A stretch of DNA of 64,000 nt, taken from NCBI GenBank assembly GCA_020465985.1, contig JAANYP010009622.1:186001-250000 (forward strand), written 5' to 3'. Shown here piece after piece: positions 23,425 to 34,330 of this stretch (position 1 is its first letter; every line of letters begins with the position of its first letter). The position numbers and the translations under genes are program-made. The DNA is from Centrapalus pauciflorus (lineage: Eukaryota; Streptophyta; Magnoliopsida; Asterales; Asteraceae). Under the pieces are notes generated by a model. That model saw nothing but the letters and a program-made list of their open reading frames with translations, did not search any database and was not told the origin of the DNA.

Positions 23425-24190
23425 ATGGTTCCGAGGCAGAGAAGCCAGCGGGAGATGCGTACGTTCGTAAATCAGAGCTGCTAGACATTTTGACTTAGTT
23501 CTTTAGACCTCAGGGTATGGGTCAGGATACCGGTGATGGTTCCGGCATAGGCATTCCAGTTACTGGAGCAGGCACTAGTGCAGGTGCATCTTCATCTACG
23601 TCCTAGCGAGGAGGCTCGTTCAAACACTTCTTGATAGGGACCCCTCCAAAGTTTAGAGGTGGGGGCGAGCCAGGGTTGGCTCTAGCCTGGGAGCGTGAGG
23701 TGGAGCTGCTTTTCGGGTTGCACATGTGGACCCAAAAGATATAGTAGGGTATGCCACTTATCTGCTTAGAGATAGGGCTTCTCAGTGGTGGAAGTCCATA
23801 GAGTCGTCCATGTCAGCTTCATGTGCGTACGGGATGTCCTGGGAGCAGTTCAGGGAAGTGTTTGAGATTCAGTATGCACCGCGGGACAAGTAGAGAGAGA
23901 TAGAGCGCTGATTCATCCATCTACATTAGGGAGAGCTGTGTGTGCAGCAGTACGTAGACCGTTTTAATGAGTACTTCCAGTTCGCACCCCAGCATGTGGA
24001 TACCGAGCCACGGAAGGCCGATGCTTTTGTTGACGGCCTGAGATCAGACCTTCGAGAGTTCGTGGGGCTACACGACACTACGTATTTTGCTAGAGTCTTG
24101 GAGTTGGCTCGCATGAGGGAGCGAGAGATCAAGAAGCAGGGGAAGCAGCCACCCACACAGAGACAGTGCACGGGGGGCGTATGAGCAGTC
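23425..24190 (+). pseudogene. gag: Gypsy-B gag
   Basis: The probable start is ATG 23425 (MVPRQRSQ). Pieces follow in more than one frame: TPPKFRGGGEPG, then DRASQWWKSIESS and MSWEQFREVF, then a clean stretch at 23942-24184 (VQQYVDRFNEYFQFAP, DGLRSDLREFV). This is the retrotransposon gag capsid region. In-frame stops occur near 23463, 23605, 23740 and 23890. Confidence 0.85.
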
Positions 24191-24272
24191 CCCCAGCTAT
24201 TGGTGCGAGCCTAGGAAGAGGCAGCCTGAGCACAGTCGTTACCAGGGGCAGAGTTCTGGTTTGCGTAGAGAC

Positions 24273-24276
24273 AGGG

Positions 24277-24315
<39 letters not shown>
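24273..24315. repeat. (GA)n microsatellite in Gypsy-B gag
   Basis: About 20 GA units in the Arg/Glu-coding part between capsid and zinc knuckle. The expansion changes the linker length and frame. Confidence 0.95.
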
Positions 24316-24317
<2 letters not shown>

Positions 24318-24669
24318 CAGAGATGCGAGGTCGAGGGGGCCGAATCAGAGATATGGGTCCCAGAGTCAGAGCCATAGAGATAGTAGAGTTGCTAGTCAGA
24401 GTAGCATGGGGCAGAGTTCTCGAGCAGCGGGGAGCAAAGTTGAGAGCTCCCCAGGGGAGAGAGATTGTCAGAGGTGCCACCGTAAACACGCTGGCCCATG
24501 TGCGAGTGACCGGTTCTGGTGCTTCAGATGCGGCCAGTTTGGCCATACAGCGACGACGTACACTGCCAGCGAGGGGCTATGCTTCCTCTTTGGGATGCCA
24601 GGTCATGTGATGAGAGTCTGTCCAGGCCCAGCACCGGAAATTCTAGGGGCGAGTACGAGTGCTGCTTGA
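24316..24669 (+). pseudogene. gag: Gypsy-B gag C-terminus with two damaged zinc knuckles
   Basis: Ser/Arg/Gln-rich linker, then CFRCGQFGHTATTY (last Cys replaced by Tyr) and CFLFGMPGHVMRVC (second Cys replaced by Phe). Each knuckle therefore lacks one zinc ligand. Confidence 0.8.
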
Positions 24670-24726
24670 GCAGAGCCTTCTTCATCTACCACCCGTAGAT
24701 ATGCGGCGCTGAGAGCAAGAGGCCGG

Positions 24727-25422
24727 GTGTTCCAGGCTACAGTTGAGGACGCCCGAGACGCTCCAAATGTTGTAACGGGTACGTCTATTCTGATTGGCTT
24801 GCGTGCGTTAGTCTTATTTGATTCTAGAGTAGATCTCTCACATGTGTCTGTGACCTTCTTTGCTTATTTTCCTGTCGCCCTTACTGTGTTATCTGTGCCA
24901 TTGATTATTGAGAGGGTAGACTGGAGTACTGCCCTAGTTAGTCGCGTCTATCGAGAGTGTGTACTCGAGATTGACACTCACCAATTCCTGATCGATTTAC
25001 TACCAATTGAGATCATAAGTTTTGACGTGATCATTGGTATAGACTGGATGACAGCCCGACAGGCAGATATTCTGTGCACCAAGAAGATGATCTGGATACC
25101 GATTACAGATACTGAGAGTGTGATAGTATATAGAGAGAGGCGAAAGGGCGAGATAGGGATTATCTCGATGATCAGAGCTCAGAGATATGTGTCCAAAGGT
25201 TGTGAAACGTTTTTGGCTTATGTGATTGACTCCCATAAAGAGAAGAAGGTAGGGGATGTACCTGTAATGAGAGACTACCCAGAGGTATTCCCAGATGAGT
25301 TACCTGGTTTACCGCCAGATCGACAGTTAGAGTTCCGAATCGATCTTATTCCTGGAGCAGTGCCGATTGCGAAGACGCCTTATAGGCTGGCACCTACTGA
25401 GATGAGAGAGATGATGACTTAG
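24727..25422 (+). pseudogene. pol: Gypsy-B aspartic protease and RT N-terminus
   Basis: VVTGTSILIGLRALVLFDSRVDLSH is split around the active site: the expected D-T/S-G-A reads DSRVD, so the catalytic Gly is lost. DVIIGIDWMTARQADI follows, typical of the gypsy protease C-terminus. From about 25265 the RT N-terminal region begins (DYPEVFPDELPGLPPDR, then PYRLAPTEM). The frame ends at a TAG, 25420-25422. Confidence 0.87.
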
Positions 25423-26126
25423 TTACAGGAGTTGCTCGATCATGGATGTGTCCGTCCGAGCTCATCACCGTGGGGAGCACCGGTGTTATTTTTGAAGAAG
25501 AAAGATGGTACCATGAGAATGTGTATCGATTATCGAGAATTGAATAAAGTGACGGTGAAGAATAGATATCCACTTCCACGTATCGATTATCTATTTGACC
25601 AGCTACAGGGATTTAGCTACTTTTTGAAGATTGATTTACGATCTGGATATCATCAGCTAAAGGTCAGGGAAGAGGATGTGCCAAAGATAGCCTTCAAGAC
25701 GCGCAATGGACATTATTGACTAACGCACCCGCAACCTTTATGGATTTGAAAAACAGGGTGTGTAGAGCTATGTTGGATTGGTTTGTGATCGTGTTCATAG
25801 ACGATATACTGAATTATTCGAGGAACGCTGAGGAGCATGAGCAGCACTTGAGGGAGGTCCTGAGTGTGTTGCAGAGAGAGAGAGAGAGACTCTATGCCAA
25901 AATTTCCAAGTGCGAGTTTTGGCTCTGAGAGGTGCAGTTCTTGGGCCATGTTGTGAGTAGCGAGGGTATTAAAGTGGATCCCGCGAAGATCGAGGCTGTA
26001 ATGAGCTGGGAGTATTCTAAGACCATGTCAGAGATTTGTGGCTTTTTGGGATTAGCAGGCTACTACAGGCGGTTCATTCAGAATTTTTCAAGGATAGCCA
26101 TGTCGTTGACGAGATTAACACAGTAG
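25423..26126 (+). pseudogene. pol: Gypsy-B reverse transcriptase
   Basis: RT blocks are in order: WGAPVLFLKKKDGTMRMCID, NKVTVKNRYPLPRID, LKIDLRSGYHQLKV, a small deletion at ~25716 removing the block before TNAPATFMDL, then FVIVFIDDIL with the catalytic FIDD pair, then FLGHVVSSEGIKVDPAKI and GFLGLAGYYRRFI. There are stops at 25717 and 25926 and after 26123. RT would copy the RNA into cDNA; the deletion within the palm makes this copy inactive. Confidence 0.9.
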
Positions 26127-26752
26127 GGCTTGCCATTCGAGCGGAATGAAGAGCAGGACTCTGCTTTTGCAGAGTATAGGGCTCGACTATGTCAGGCGCC
26201 AGTGTTGACTTTGCCTGAGGGTACGGATGACATTGCGGTATATTGTGACCCGTCTGGGACAAGATAGGGTTGTATGTTGATGCAGCGGGGTAAGGTGATT
26301 GCCTACGCTTCGAGACAGCTGAAGAGGTATGACGAGAATCATACGGTGCATGATCTAGAGTTAAATGCCATCATCTTTGCGTTAAATAAATGGCGGCATT
26401 ATTTGTATGGGTCGCGACTTATTGTGTATACTGATCACAAGAGCCTTCAATATAGTTCAATCAGAAGGATTTGAATTTGCGACAGCGACGTAGTCTAGAG
26501 CTTCTGAAGGACTATGACTATCAGATACAATATCACCATGGGAAGGCGAACATTGTAGCTGACGCCTTGAGTCGTAACGCATGTACCCAGATGATCACTT
26601 CCCGAGCTGTGAGGCTCGAGATCACCTCTACGTTGATTGAGAGCCTGAGATTTGCACAACAAGAGGGTCTGTGGAAGCAGAATGTGAAGAGAGAGAGACT
26701 GGTGGGGCAGATAAAGGCATTGGTCAGAGATGACCGGGTTTATACGTGTTGA
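26127..26752 (+). pseudogene. pol: Gypsy-B RNase H
   Basis: Segments include LTLPEGTDDIAVYCDPSG (catalytic D region), GCMLMQRGKVIAYASRQL, HDLELNAIIFALNKWRHYL, YTDHKSLQY and KANIVADALSRN. Stops occur near 26124-26126, 26263-26265 and 26472. It would remove the RNA strand during reverse transcription. Confidence 0.88.
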
Positions 26753-27500
26753 AAAACAGAGTCTGGGTTCCCAGAGTTGGGAACTTGCGGCAGTTGATTC
26801 TTGATGTCGCATAAATCGAGACCGTCTATTCATCCTGGGAACACCAATATGTACAGAGATCTTGGAGAGTTCTATTAGTGGCCAGGTATGAAGAGAGACA
26901 TGAGCACCAGAAGCCGCACGGCCAGCTACAGCCACTAGATATCCCTGAGTGGAAGTGGTACCACATCACGATGGACTTCATCATTAGACTTCCACGCACA
27001 GTTCGTGGGAACGACATGATTTGGGTCATAGTGGATCGGTTGACCAAGAGTAAGCACTTCCTTGCTGTTCGGGGTACGATTACGATGGATCAGCTAGTGC
27101 AATTGTACATTAGCGAGATAGTGTCGAGGCATGGTGTTCCGAAGTCAATTACTTCTGATCGCGACGCCCGATTTGCTTCGCGGTTCTGGCAAAGCTTCCA
27201 GAGAGAGCTGGGAACACGGGTTCATCTGAGTACATCTTAGAGGCCTCAAACAGACCGGCAGACTGAGCGCACGAATCAGACACTTGAAGCTATCATGCGA
27301 GCATGTGCCATTGACTTCAGGGGCAGCTGGGATGTGCATCTCCCGTTAGTTGAGTTCGCGTATAACAATAGCTACCACGCCACGATTAAGATGGCTCCAT
27401 TTGAGGCGTTATATGGCCGTAAGTGTTTAATCCCAGTGTGATAGGGCGAGGTCGGTGAGAGACCGGTCAGTGGGCCCGAGCTACTTCAAGAGACGAGTGA
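26753..27500 (+). pseudogene. pol: Gypsy-B integrase
   Basis: The zinc-finger region (SIHPGNTNMYRDL, WPGMKRDM) is followed by a deletion that removes the CC half of the finger. The core then reads EWKWYHITMDFI (first D), ITSDRDARF (second D) and TDRQTERTNQTLE (E). LPLVEFAYNNSYHATI and PFEALYGRKC complete the core. Stops lie at 26750, 26876 and 27238. Confidence 0.9.
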
Positions 27501-28010
27501 TAAAGTAGTTGTGATCCGTGAGCATATGCGAGTAGCTCAGAGCCGTCAAAAGTGTTATGTTGACTGTCGTACCTCAGAGCTTGAGTTCAGTGTTGGTGAT
27601 CAGGTGTTGTTGAAAGTGTCTCCGTGGAAGGGTGTGATATGATTCAGGCACCAGGGTAAACTGAATCTGAGGTATATTGGGCCGTTTGAGATAGCGTTCA
27701 CAGTCAGGGATCAGGCCTACCGATTGAGACTACCGCTAGAGTTGGCCTGTGGGCACGATACGTTCCATGTGAGTCATTGGAGAAAGTACTTAGCCAAGGA
27801 GGACCAGTTTGTGCCTTTATCTGAGATATCAGTGGATGACCAGTTAAGATATGCTGAGCATCCTGAGATGATCTGCGATCGCAAGGTGAGGAAGTTGCGC
27901 AATAAGGATATATCGTTGGTACTCGTTCAGTGAAGACACCATAAGGGTACCAGCGTGACTTGGGAGCCTGAGTTTGAGATGCGGAGTCGCTATACTCACT
28001 TGTTCTAGAA
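27501..28010 (+). pseudogene. pol: Gypsy-B integrase C-terminus and chromodomain
   Basis: QVLLKVSPWKGV, LRYIGPFEI and DTFHVSHWRKYL form the GPY/F region. HPEMICDRKVRKLRNKDISL then VTWEPEFEMR and YTHLF is a Tekay-type chromodomain, broken by stops near 27642, 27931 and 28007. Confidence 0.85.
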
Positions 28011-28054
28011 TCATAGTAAGATTCTGGGACGAAATCTTTGTAAGGGGGAGGATT

Positions 28055-28757
28055 TGTAACACCCCGACTCTCGAACATGTGCGTGTAATTATCTCATTGA
28101 CTAAATATTTTATTGATTATTGCGTTGGTCCAATTATGTCCCGTATAGTGGATTATACGTGTCGGGATGGATATTACGTGGCTTTGTGGATTAATTATTA
28201 TTATGGATTCACGAGATTAAATGGGATTTATTGATATAAATTGTGAAAATTTGGTATTGGGGTTGGGTATCGGTGTCGAACCCGCGATATAGTCGGATAC
28301 GTATATACGTACGTTGTGTGCCTTGCTTCCTTTACTTTCCAAAGTTAACAAGAGCATGGGTGTGTGTGTGTTGCTTGCTGCTGGACTAAAGTTGAAGCCA
28401 TATGAGTTGGATTAAATTGTTGTAAATCAGATTCAAGCTTTTAAATAGTGTTCTTCAAGTTGTGAAGGTAAGGAATCCATGGTTTGATTCTGTTTTTGTA
28501 TGTTATTTATTGTGATGTGTTGGGAATTGATGGGTATCTGTGTTAGAATTGTTTTGTGGTCATTTACGCGAGTTTGTATGACTGAAATCGGAGTATGGGG
28601 ATTAAATTCCCCATGGGCAGAGATGTGAAAAAGAACAGAGACCTGCAACTTGTCGCGATCACGGTCGAGATAGGATGAGCGCGGCCGCGATGAGCGGAGT
28701 GATGTCGAGTACGGTCTAGGGTTCACGAGCATGGTCCGCGATATCAGCACGCCCCGC
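28055..28757 (+). repeat. 3' LTR of Gypsy-B, left segment
   Basis: Preceded by the tract TAAGGGGGAGGATT, it begins TGTAACACCCCG and follows the 5' LTR until CCCGC at 28753-28757, where the Athila LTR begins. The remainder is at 53329-53851. Confidence 0.92.
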
Positions 28758-29864
28758 TGAAGAGTCTATAATTTATATGGTTTCAAGGTCGTTTTATGAA
28801 CATTTTAAGCACCGATACTTCGTAAAATCCATATTATTACTCTAAGTTCGTATTTCGGGGCCAAGATATTAAAAAGAAGCAATTCGAGAGAATTCAGAGC
28901 AAACCGAGATGAAGGGGGCGCAGGTCTGCGCCACCCTGCGCTCCACAAAGAATTCCAGTTCTCCAGATACATTCCAGCGCATGCCAGCAAAACCCTAGCC
29001 GCATCCAGGCGCAGGGGGGCGCAGGCCTGCGCTAGCGCGGCGCAAAAACGCATTTTTCAGCCTGTGAAACCCTAATGTCGACTTCTCTATAAATAGAGGT
29101 CGAGGGGCAGCATTGGAGAAGGTCCCGACGTGTGTGAAAGTGTGCCGAAGCCCTGTCGGAGTGGATCTTTGATACGAGAATGAAGACGGTGATTCGCAAG
29201 CTACCCAATGACTCAGATCTACATTGTTGAAGAGCATACGATGAGTGGCTAATCTCATTAGCCGTTTGCGGAGGATCTACGGCTAAGTTTACTCTACCTT
29301 AATTTTTCATGCTTTGATGTATTTGTATTGAGTGAGATCTATTATGTGTATGCAAATGATAAGCATTCGGCTATGATTATGATTGTATATTTTGATTAGT
29401 AAAAGCAAGATAGTTTATCATGGTACTATTATTTGTGTCGAGTCCATTAGCTTAGGGATTAAGACAAGTATTAATATTGCATACGCTATGCCGAGAGTTA
29501 TTGGTTAAAACATGTTTGTGTAATTTAGTCGCGCAATTGATTACGTCTATGTAATCGTTGCATGAAATTATACTGAGTTATACTTATGTCGTGGTGATCC
29601 CGTGAACGGTTATTCGTCTCTTGATTGTTTATCTAGTATGTTAGTTATTTTGCCATTAATTTTAGTGACAAAGAGATAGCAAATCATTAATCTAAACAAA
29701 TCATTCAAATCCACAAATTCACAATTTTAGCGCTTTCAATAAACTTATAAGGCTAATAACTTAACCCTAATTACGACCACACTCCCTATGGATTCGACCA
29801 TTACTTATTTAGCTAAATAGTGGATTTAAGGACTAAACATGCGGGTCACAATGACGGCCCGTCA
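28758..29864 (+). repeat. 5' LTR of the Athila element
   Basis: From TGAAGAGTCTATAATT to GACGGCCCGTCA. It contains two GC palindromes (28911-28931, 29007-29034) and a TATA box (29088-29096). The terminal CGGCCCGTCA precedes the primer site by six bases. Confidence 0.93.
29088..29096 (+). promoter_or_regulatory. TATA box of Athila 5' LTR
   Basis: TATAAATAG, conserved in the 3' LTR at 52560-52568. It lies about 60 bp after the second GC palindrome. It is likely the core promoter for the genomic transcript. Confidence 0.75.
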
Positions 29865-29870
29865 GACTTT

Positions 29871-29886
29871 TGGCACCGTTGCCGGG
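29871..29886 (+). other. Primer binding site of the Athila element (Asp tRNA type)
   Basis: TGGCACCGTTGCCGGG follows the LTR by six bases. The Athila consensus is TGGCGCCGTTGCCGGG, so one G-to-A change is present. Confidence 0.85.
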
Positions 29887-30316
29887 AAGTGTAACGGTAG
29901 TTAAGGTTTAAAGTTAGTCTGTTGCCTTAGTTTTAAGTTATTAAGTTTAAGTTCCTTATTTCGGTTATTTTTGTCTTCATTTTATTGTTATTTAAAAAAA
30001 TCAAATAAAAATAAAAAAGAAAAATCCAAAAAGGTAATTATAGTCCTCTACTTTACCACCAAAAATATTAGTTTAATTAATATAATTTATTTAAGTATTT
30101 TATTTAGTGTATGCACACACGTCGATCGGCTAAAGGATTGCCGCTACAATTCGAACCTGAGATCGAATAAGTAGCGAGATCGAACCGAAAGACTGTCAGG
30201 ATTCAAATTCCTGATTTCGAAATTCCCAATTCAGAGATTCCTGATTTAGAAAGCCCTCCGATTTCGCCACAAAATCATGATCTGATCAAGAAGAACCCGA
30301 GCGCATAGATGTTAGA
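29887..30316 (+). other. Athila 5' leader without ORF
   Basis: AT-rich untranslated leader between primer site and gag. It presumably holds packaging signals, but I see no distinct motif. Confidence 0.55.
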
Positions 30317-31683
30317 ATGGGTGATCAAATGAGGCATACGGTTGAGTCGCATTACCACCCAGGTGATGTGCCCGACCCATCTCCAATACGTTATCCCGAA
30401 AACGAGAACGAACCCGAAGTTCGTCCTCAATTATTCCAAATTCTTCCAATCTTTCGAGGGATGCCAAGCGAGGAACCCTACGAACATCTAGCTGAGCTCA
30501 CAACTATTTGTAAAGCCAACCATGTTCGCGGTATAACCACCGATGGTTTAAGACTTCGATTATTTCCTTTCTCGTTAAAAGAGAAAGCGAATAATTGGTT
30601 CGTATCCTTACCAACCAATAGCATTACAATATGGGATCAATGAAACGAGAATTTCTTAATGAATATTATCCCATTAGTAAAACAACCGAGAAAAGATAGG
30701 AAAACACCGGATTTAAACAAAAACCGGGCGAACAATGCTACGAAGCATTCAATTGTATGAATGAATTATTGAGAGCTTGTCCACACCACGAGGTACCCAA
30801 ATGGATGCTTATCAAAAAATTCTTTGATGGTGTGAGTCAAGAACGTCGTAAAATGATTATAGCTGCCACAGGAGGCACATTTCTAGGTAAAAGAGACGAT
30901 GAAGCTTGGGAGTTGCTTAGTCAACTCGGTAAAGGTCTTAAAGTCCAAGCTGGTTCTGAAAATAGCATAGGTGTTCAAGTTATGGGCATAGATAATGCCT
31001 GGAAACGTGAGGTTAAAAGTGAGATTTCAGAATTAGGAAAGAAAATGGATCGGTTGATTAAGGGTCTTTCAAACCCTAGCGCATCAATTAATTGTGTTGC
31101 ATGTGGAGATCCATCGCATCATTCCGAAGAATGTCCTCGAGTGCAATCCACTAAGGAATTTGCTAATGAAGTTTACGGATTCAGATCTCATCGAGAGAAG
31201 GATAATCCATTTTCGAAAACATACAATCTGGGGTGGAGAAACCATCCCAACTTTCGATGGAAGAATGATCAGCCTACCGATCATCAATCCAAACCTAGAT
31301 ATGAACCACCAAAGAGAGAATATCAATATGGTTCAACTTCAGCAGCTAAGAATGAGCAATATTATAAGTCAAATCATCGTGATCAACCACAATTCCAAGT
31401 GGAAATAAATATGACTTTTGCGCAATTCTCAGAGTTTGCTGAATTTATGAAACAGCAATCAGCTATCAGTACTAAGACCATGGAGATGTTAACTCGCCAG
31501 ATGGGTCAGATAGCTGAATCGCTCACTAGGCGTGAGGAGGGGAGGCTTCCTAGCAATACTGTTCCCAATCCTTCACATGCTCATCCTAATAACAAAGATA
31601 AGAAACTTGAGATTAACGAAGTTAATGAAATAGCTAAGATAACCACATTAAGGAGTGGAAGAGAGGTAGACAATAAAAATTGA
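30317..31683 (+). pseudogene. gag: Athila gag
   Basis: The first frame (30317-30643, MGDQMRHTV) holds the start of the capsid region (PIFRGMPSEEPYEHL, KEKANNWFVSLP), with a TGA at 30641. A frameshift before ~30757 leads to the second frame: CMNELLRACPHHEVP, KKFFDGVSQERRKMI, one zinc knuckle CVACGDPSHHSEEC (complete CX2CX4HX4C), then a Gln-rich helix (QFSEFAEFMKQQ). The final frame ends at 31681-31683, and pol continues one frame over. Confidence 0.9.
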
Positions 31684-31684
31684 G

Positions 31685-32500
31685 ATGCCTAAAGAGAAAG
31701 AGGCCGAAGAAGATACCGACACTGAAGTTGTGTATGAGGAGAAAGTGGATCCAAAGAAGAAGGAGGTTCCTAAGAAAGTTTCTTTTCAAGAGACAATTAA
31801 AGCAGATATTCCAACGCCCAAAGTTGGGGAGGCGGATAAGAGTCAGGACACTTCAATTCCTCCTCCTTATCTGGCTGCTTTAGAAAACCCAAAATTTTCT
31901 CCTTACGGCAAAAGAGGCCCACAACCAGAGGATCTTTGGGACTTATTCAATCAAGTTAAAATCAATATTCCTCTGATCAAGGCCATTCAATAGGTTCCAT
32001 CTTATGCCAAATTTATGAAAGACCTCTACACTCAGAAAAGAAAGTATAAGGTCTCGCTCCCAAAGCAGATCAATCTAACTGAACAACTAAGTGCAGTAGT
32101 TTCTAGTTCTCTACCTCCTAAGTTGAAAGATCTTGGATCACCATTGATTCCAGTGACTATAGGCAATGTGAATATTAAAAATACACTGCTTGATCTTGGA
32201 GCTAGTGTTAATATTTTGCCTGAAAACTTGTTTGATAAACATGATCTAGGTCAGTTATAGACAAGTGATATTATCTTACAGCTGGCAGATCGGTCAACCA
32301 AGTGCCCAAGAGGTATTTTATCAGATATCATAGTAAAAGTTGAAGATTTTTACTATCCAGTTGATTTCTTAGTATTAGACACCGAAAGTTCAATAGGAGA
32401 TAATCAACCGGCTATTATCCTAGGTAGACCTTTCTTAGCCACGATTAATGAACAAATTAATTGTAGGACAGGAGCAGTGGATATTGCCTTTGGTAATAGG
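31685..32500 (+). pseudogene. pol: Athila protease
   Basis: A charged Lys/Glu linker is followed by PVTIGNVNIKNTLLDLGASV, the Athila-type protease with the active site DLGAS, then AIILGRPFLATI, the hydrophobic C-terminal protease block. Stops lie at 31991-31993 and 32258-32260. The same frame runs on to 35515. Confidence 0.88.
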
Positions 32501-33910
32501 AAATTAAGACTGAATGTAATTAATGCTTCAAGTGTCTCTACTATTGATTCAGAATGTTATCTTATAGACATGGTGGACGAACTTGCGCAGCAGCATAGTT
32601 TGTTAATCAACACCAAAGATGCTATTGGGTTATTCTTTGCTGAGAATGAATTAGCCAAATTAAATCTTACTGAGTGTGATAAGCTAGAAGTAGTCATGGA
32701 ATCCACATTAGAGTTGAAGCAACCACCATGGACCCATAGGACTGAAAAATTACCTACTGATTTACCTCAGTCAGCTAAACCTTCAATAGAGCAACCACCT
32801 GTTCTAGAATTGAAGGAGCTGCCATCTCATCTAAAATACACTTTTCTAGGTCAGAATGACACTTTGCCGGTCATAATTTCATCAGATCTGACTATAGAGC
32901 AAGAAAAAGCTCTACTGCAAGTATTAGTCAAATATAAAGAAGTAGTAGGGTGGACGATAGTTAATTTAAAAGGAATCAGTCCCACTTTGTGTATTCACCG
33001 AATCATTACTGATCCAGAAGCTAAACCAGCTCGGGATGCACAAAGGAGATTGAATCCTAATTTGAGAGAGGTAGTTAAGAAGGAAGTATTAAAATGGTTG
33101 GATGCTAGAATTATATATACTATATCTGATAGTAAGTGGGTAAGTCCAACCCAAACTGTACCCAAGAAATCGGGAGTTACGGTTATTAACACTGAAGAAA
33201 GAGAGAAGATAACTTGTCGCCCTGTAACTAGGTGGAGAGTTTGTATAGATTACAGAAAACTTAATGCTGCTACTTCAAATGATCATTTTCTGCTACCATT
33301 TATAGATCAAATAATGGAAAAATTAGCAGGACAGAAGTTTTACCGTTTCCTGGATGGATATTCTGGTTATAATCAAATCTCAATCCATCCTGAGGATCAA
33401 GAGAAAACTACATTTACTTGTCCCTATGGCACCTTTGCCTACCAAAGGATGCCGTTTGGGCTACGTAATGCACCCGCCACATTCCAGCGCTGTATGATGG
33501 CTATCTTTTCAGATATGGTGGGTGGTTCTCTTGATATATTTATGGACGATTTCTCCATATTTGATAAAACATTTGAAGATTGTCTGGGACATTTAGAAAA
33601 AGTCCTAAAGAGATGCACTGAAACCAACATAGTTCTAAGTTGGGAGAAAAGCCATTTTATGGTAAAAGAAGGGGTAGTCCTTGGTCACATTGTGTCCGAA
33701 AGAGGAATGGAGGTAGATAAAGCGAAAGTTCAATTAATTTCTTCACTTCCACCCCCTACCAACGTTAAAGGAATAAGATCATTCTTAGGCCACGTTGGAT
33801 TTTATCGGCGATTCATTAAAGATTTCAATGAGATCTTAAGGCCGTTATACAATCTTCTTTCAAAAGACATTGAGTTTAATTTTGATGATGCTTGTATGAA
33901 AGCATTTTAG
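32501..33910 (+). pseudogene. pol: Athila reverse transcriptase
   Basis: Motifs in order: CIHRIITDPEAKPARDAQRR, WVSPTQTVPKKSGVTV, WRVCIDYRKLNAAT, DHFLLPFIDQIMEKLAG, YRFLDGYSGYNQI, FAYQRMPFGLRNAPATFQR, then DIFMDDFSIF with the FMDD catalytic pair typical of Athila, and IRSFLGHVGFYRRFIKDF. No indel breaks it, and catalytic positions are retained. The stop at 33908-33910 lies after the RT core. Among the elements here this RT is the most complete. Confidence 0.93.
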
Positions 33911-34330
33911 AAGCTTAAATCAAAATTAACTGAGGTGCCAATTCTGCAATCTCCGGATTGGTCTCAACCTTTTGAGATCATGTTTGATGCAAGTGACTAT
34001 GCAGTTGGTGCTATTTTAGGACAGATTTGAGAAAAGCCAGTGGTCATTTACTATGCAAGTAAAACCTTTAATGAGGCACAGATCAATTACACAACTACGA
34101 AGAAATAATCACTAGCCGTAGTGTTTGCCCTAGATAAATTCAGATTATATATTTGGGGGGCAAAAGTAATTGTGTACTCAGACCACAGTGCTTTAAGACA
34201 TTTATTGGCAAAGAAAGATGCCAAGCATAGATTAATACGGTGGATCCTTCTATTGCAAGAATTTGACCTAGAGATTAAAGATAAAAAAGGCACGGAAAAC
34301 GTTGTTGCCGATCATTTATCCAGGCTTCAC
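33911..34330 (+). pseudogene. pol: Athila RNase H
   Basis: FEIMFDASDYAVGAIL has the first catalytic Asp; later blocks are YYASKTFNEAQINYTT, SDHSALRHLLAKKD and KGTENVVADHLSRL. Stops occur at 34028 (TGA) and 34106 (TAA), both in the pol frame. Confidence 0.9.

Larger units (their letters stand above)
21422..28757 (+). mobile_element. Gypsy-B, decayed Tekay-type chromovirus (left part; 3' LTR resumes at 53329)
   Basis: The order is LTR, primer site, gag, knuckles, protease, RT, RNase H, integrase, chromodomain, polypurine tract and first 703 bp of the 3' LTR. The Athila element then intervenes, and the 3' LTR continues at 53329. Almost every domain is recognisable but carries stops and small indels, so the element is old relative to Gypsy-A. 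Confidence 0.92.

Noticed and set aside
24211..24546. Minus-strand ORF with Ser/Leu repeats opposite Gypsy-B gag
   Set aside because: Shadow of the GA array and of the Arg-rich gag linker on the plus strand.
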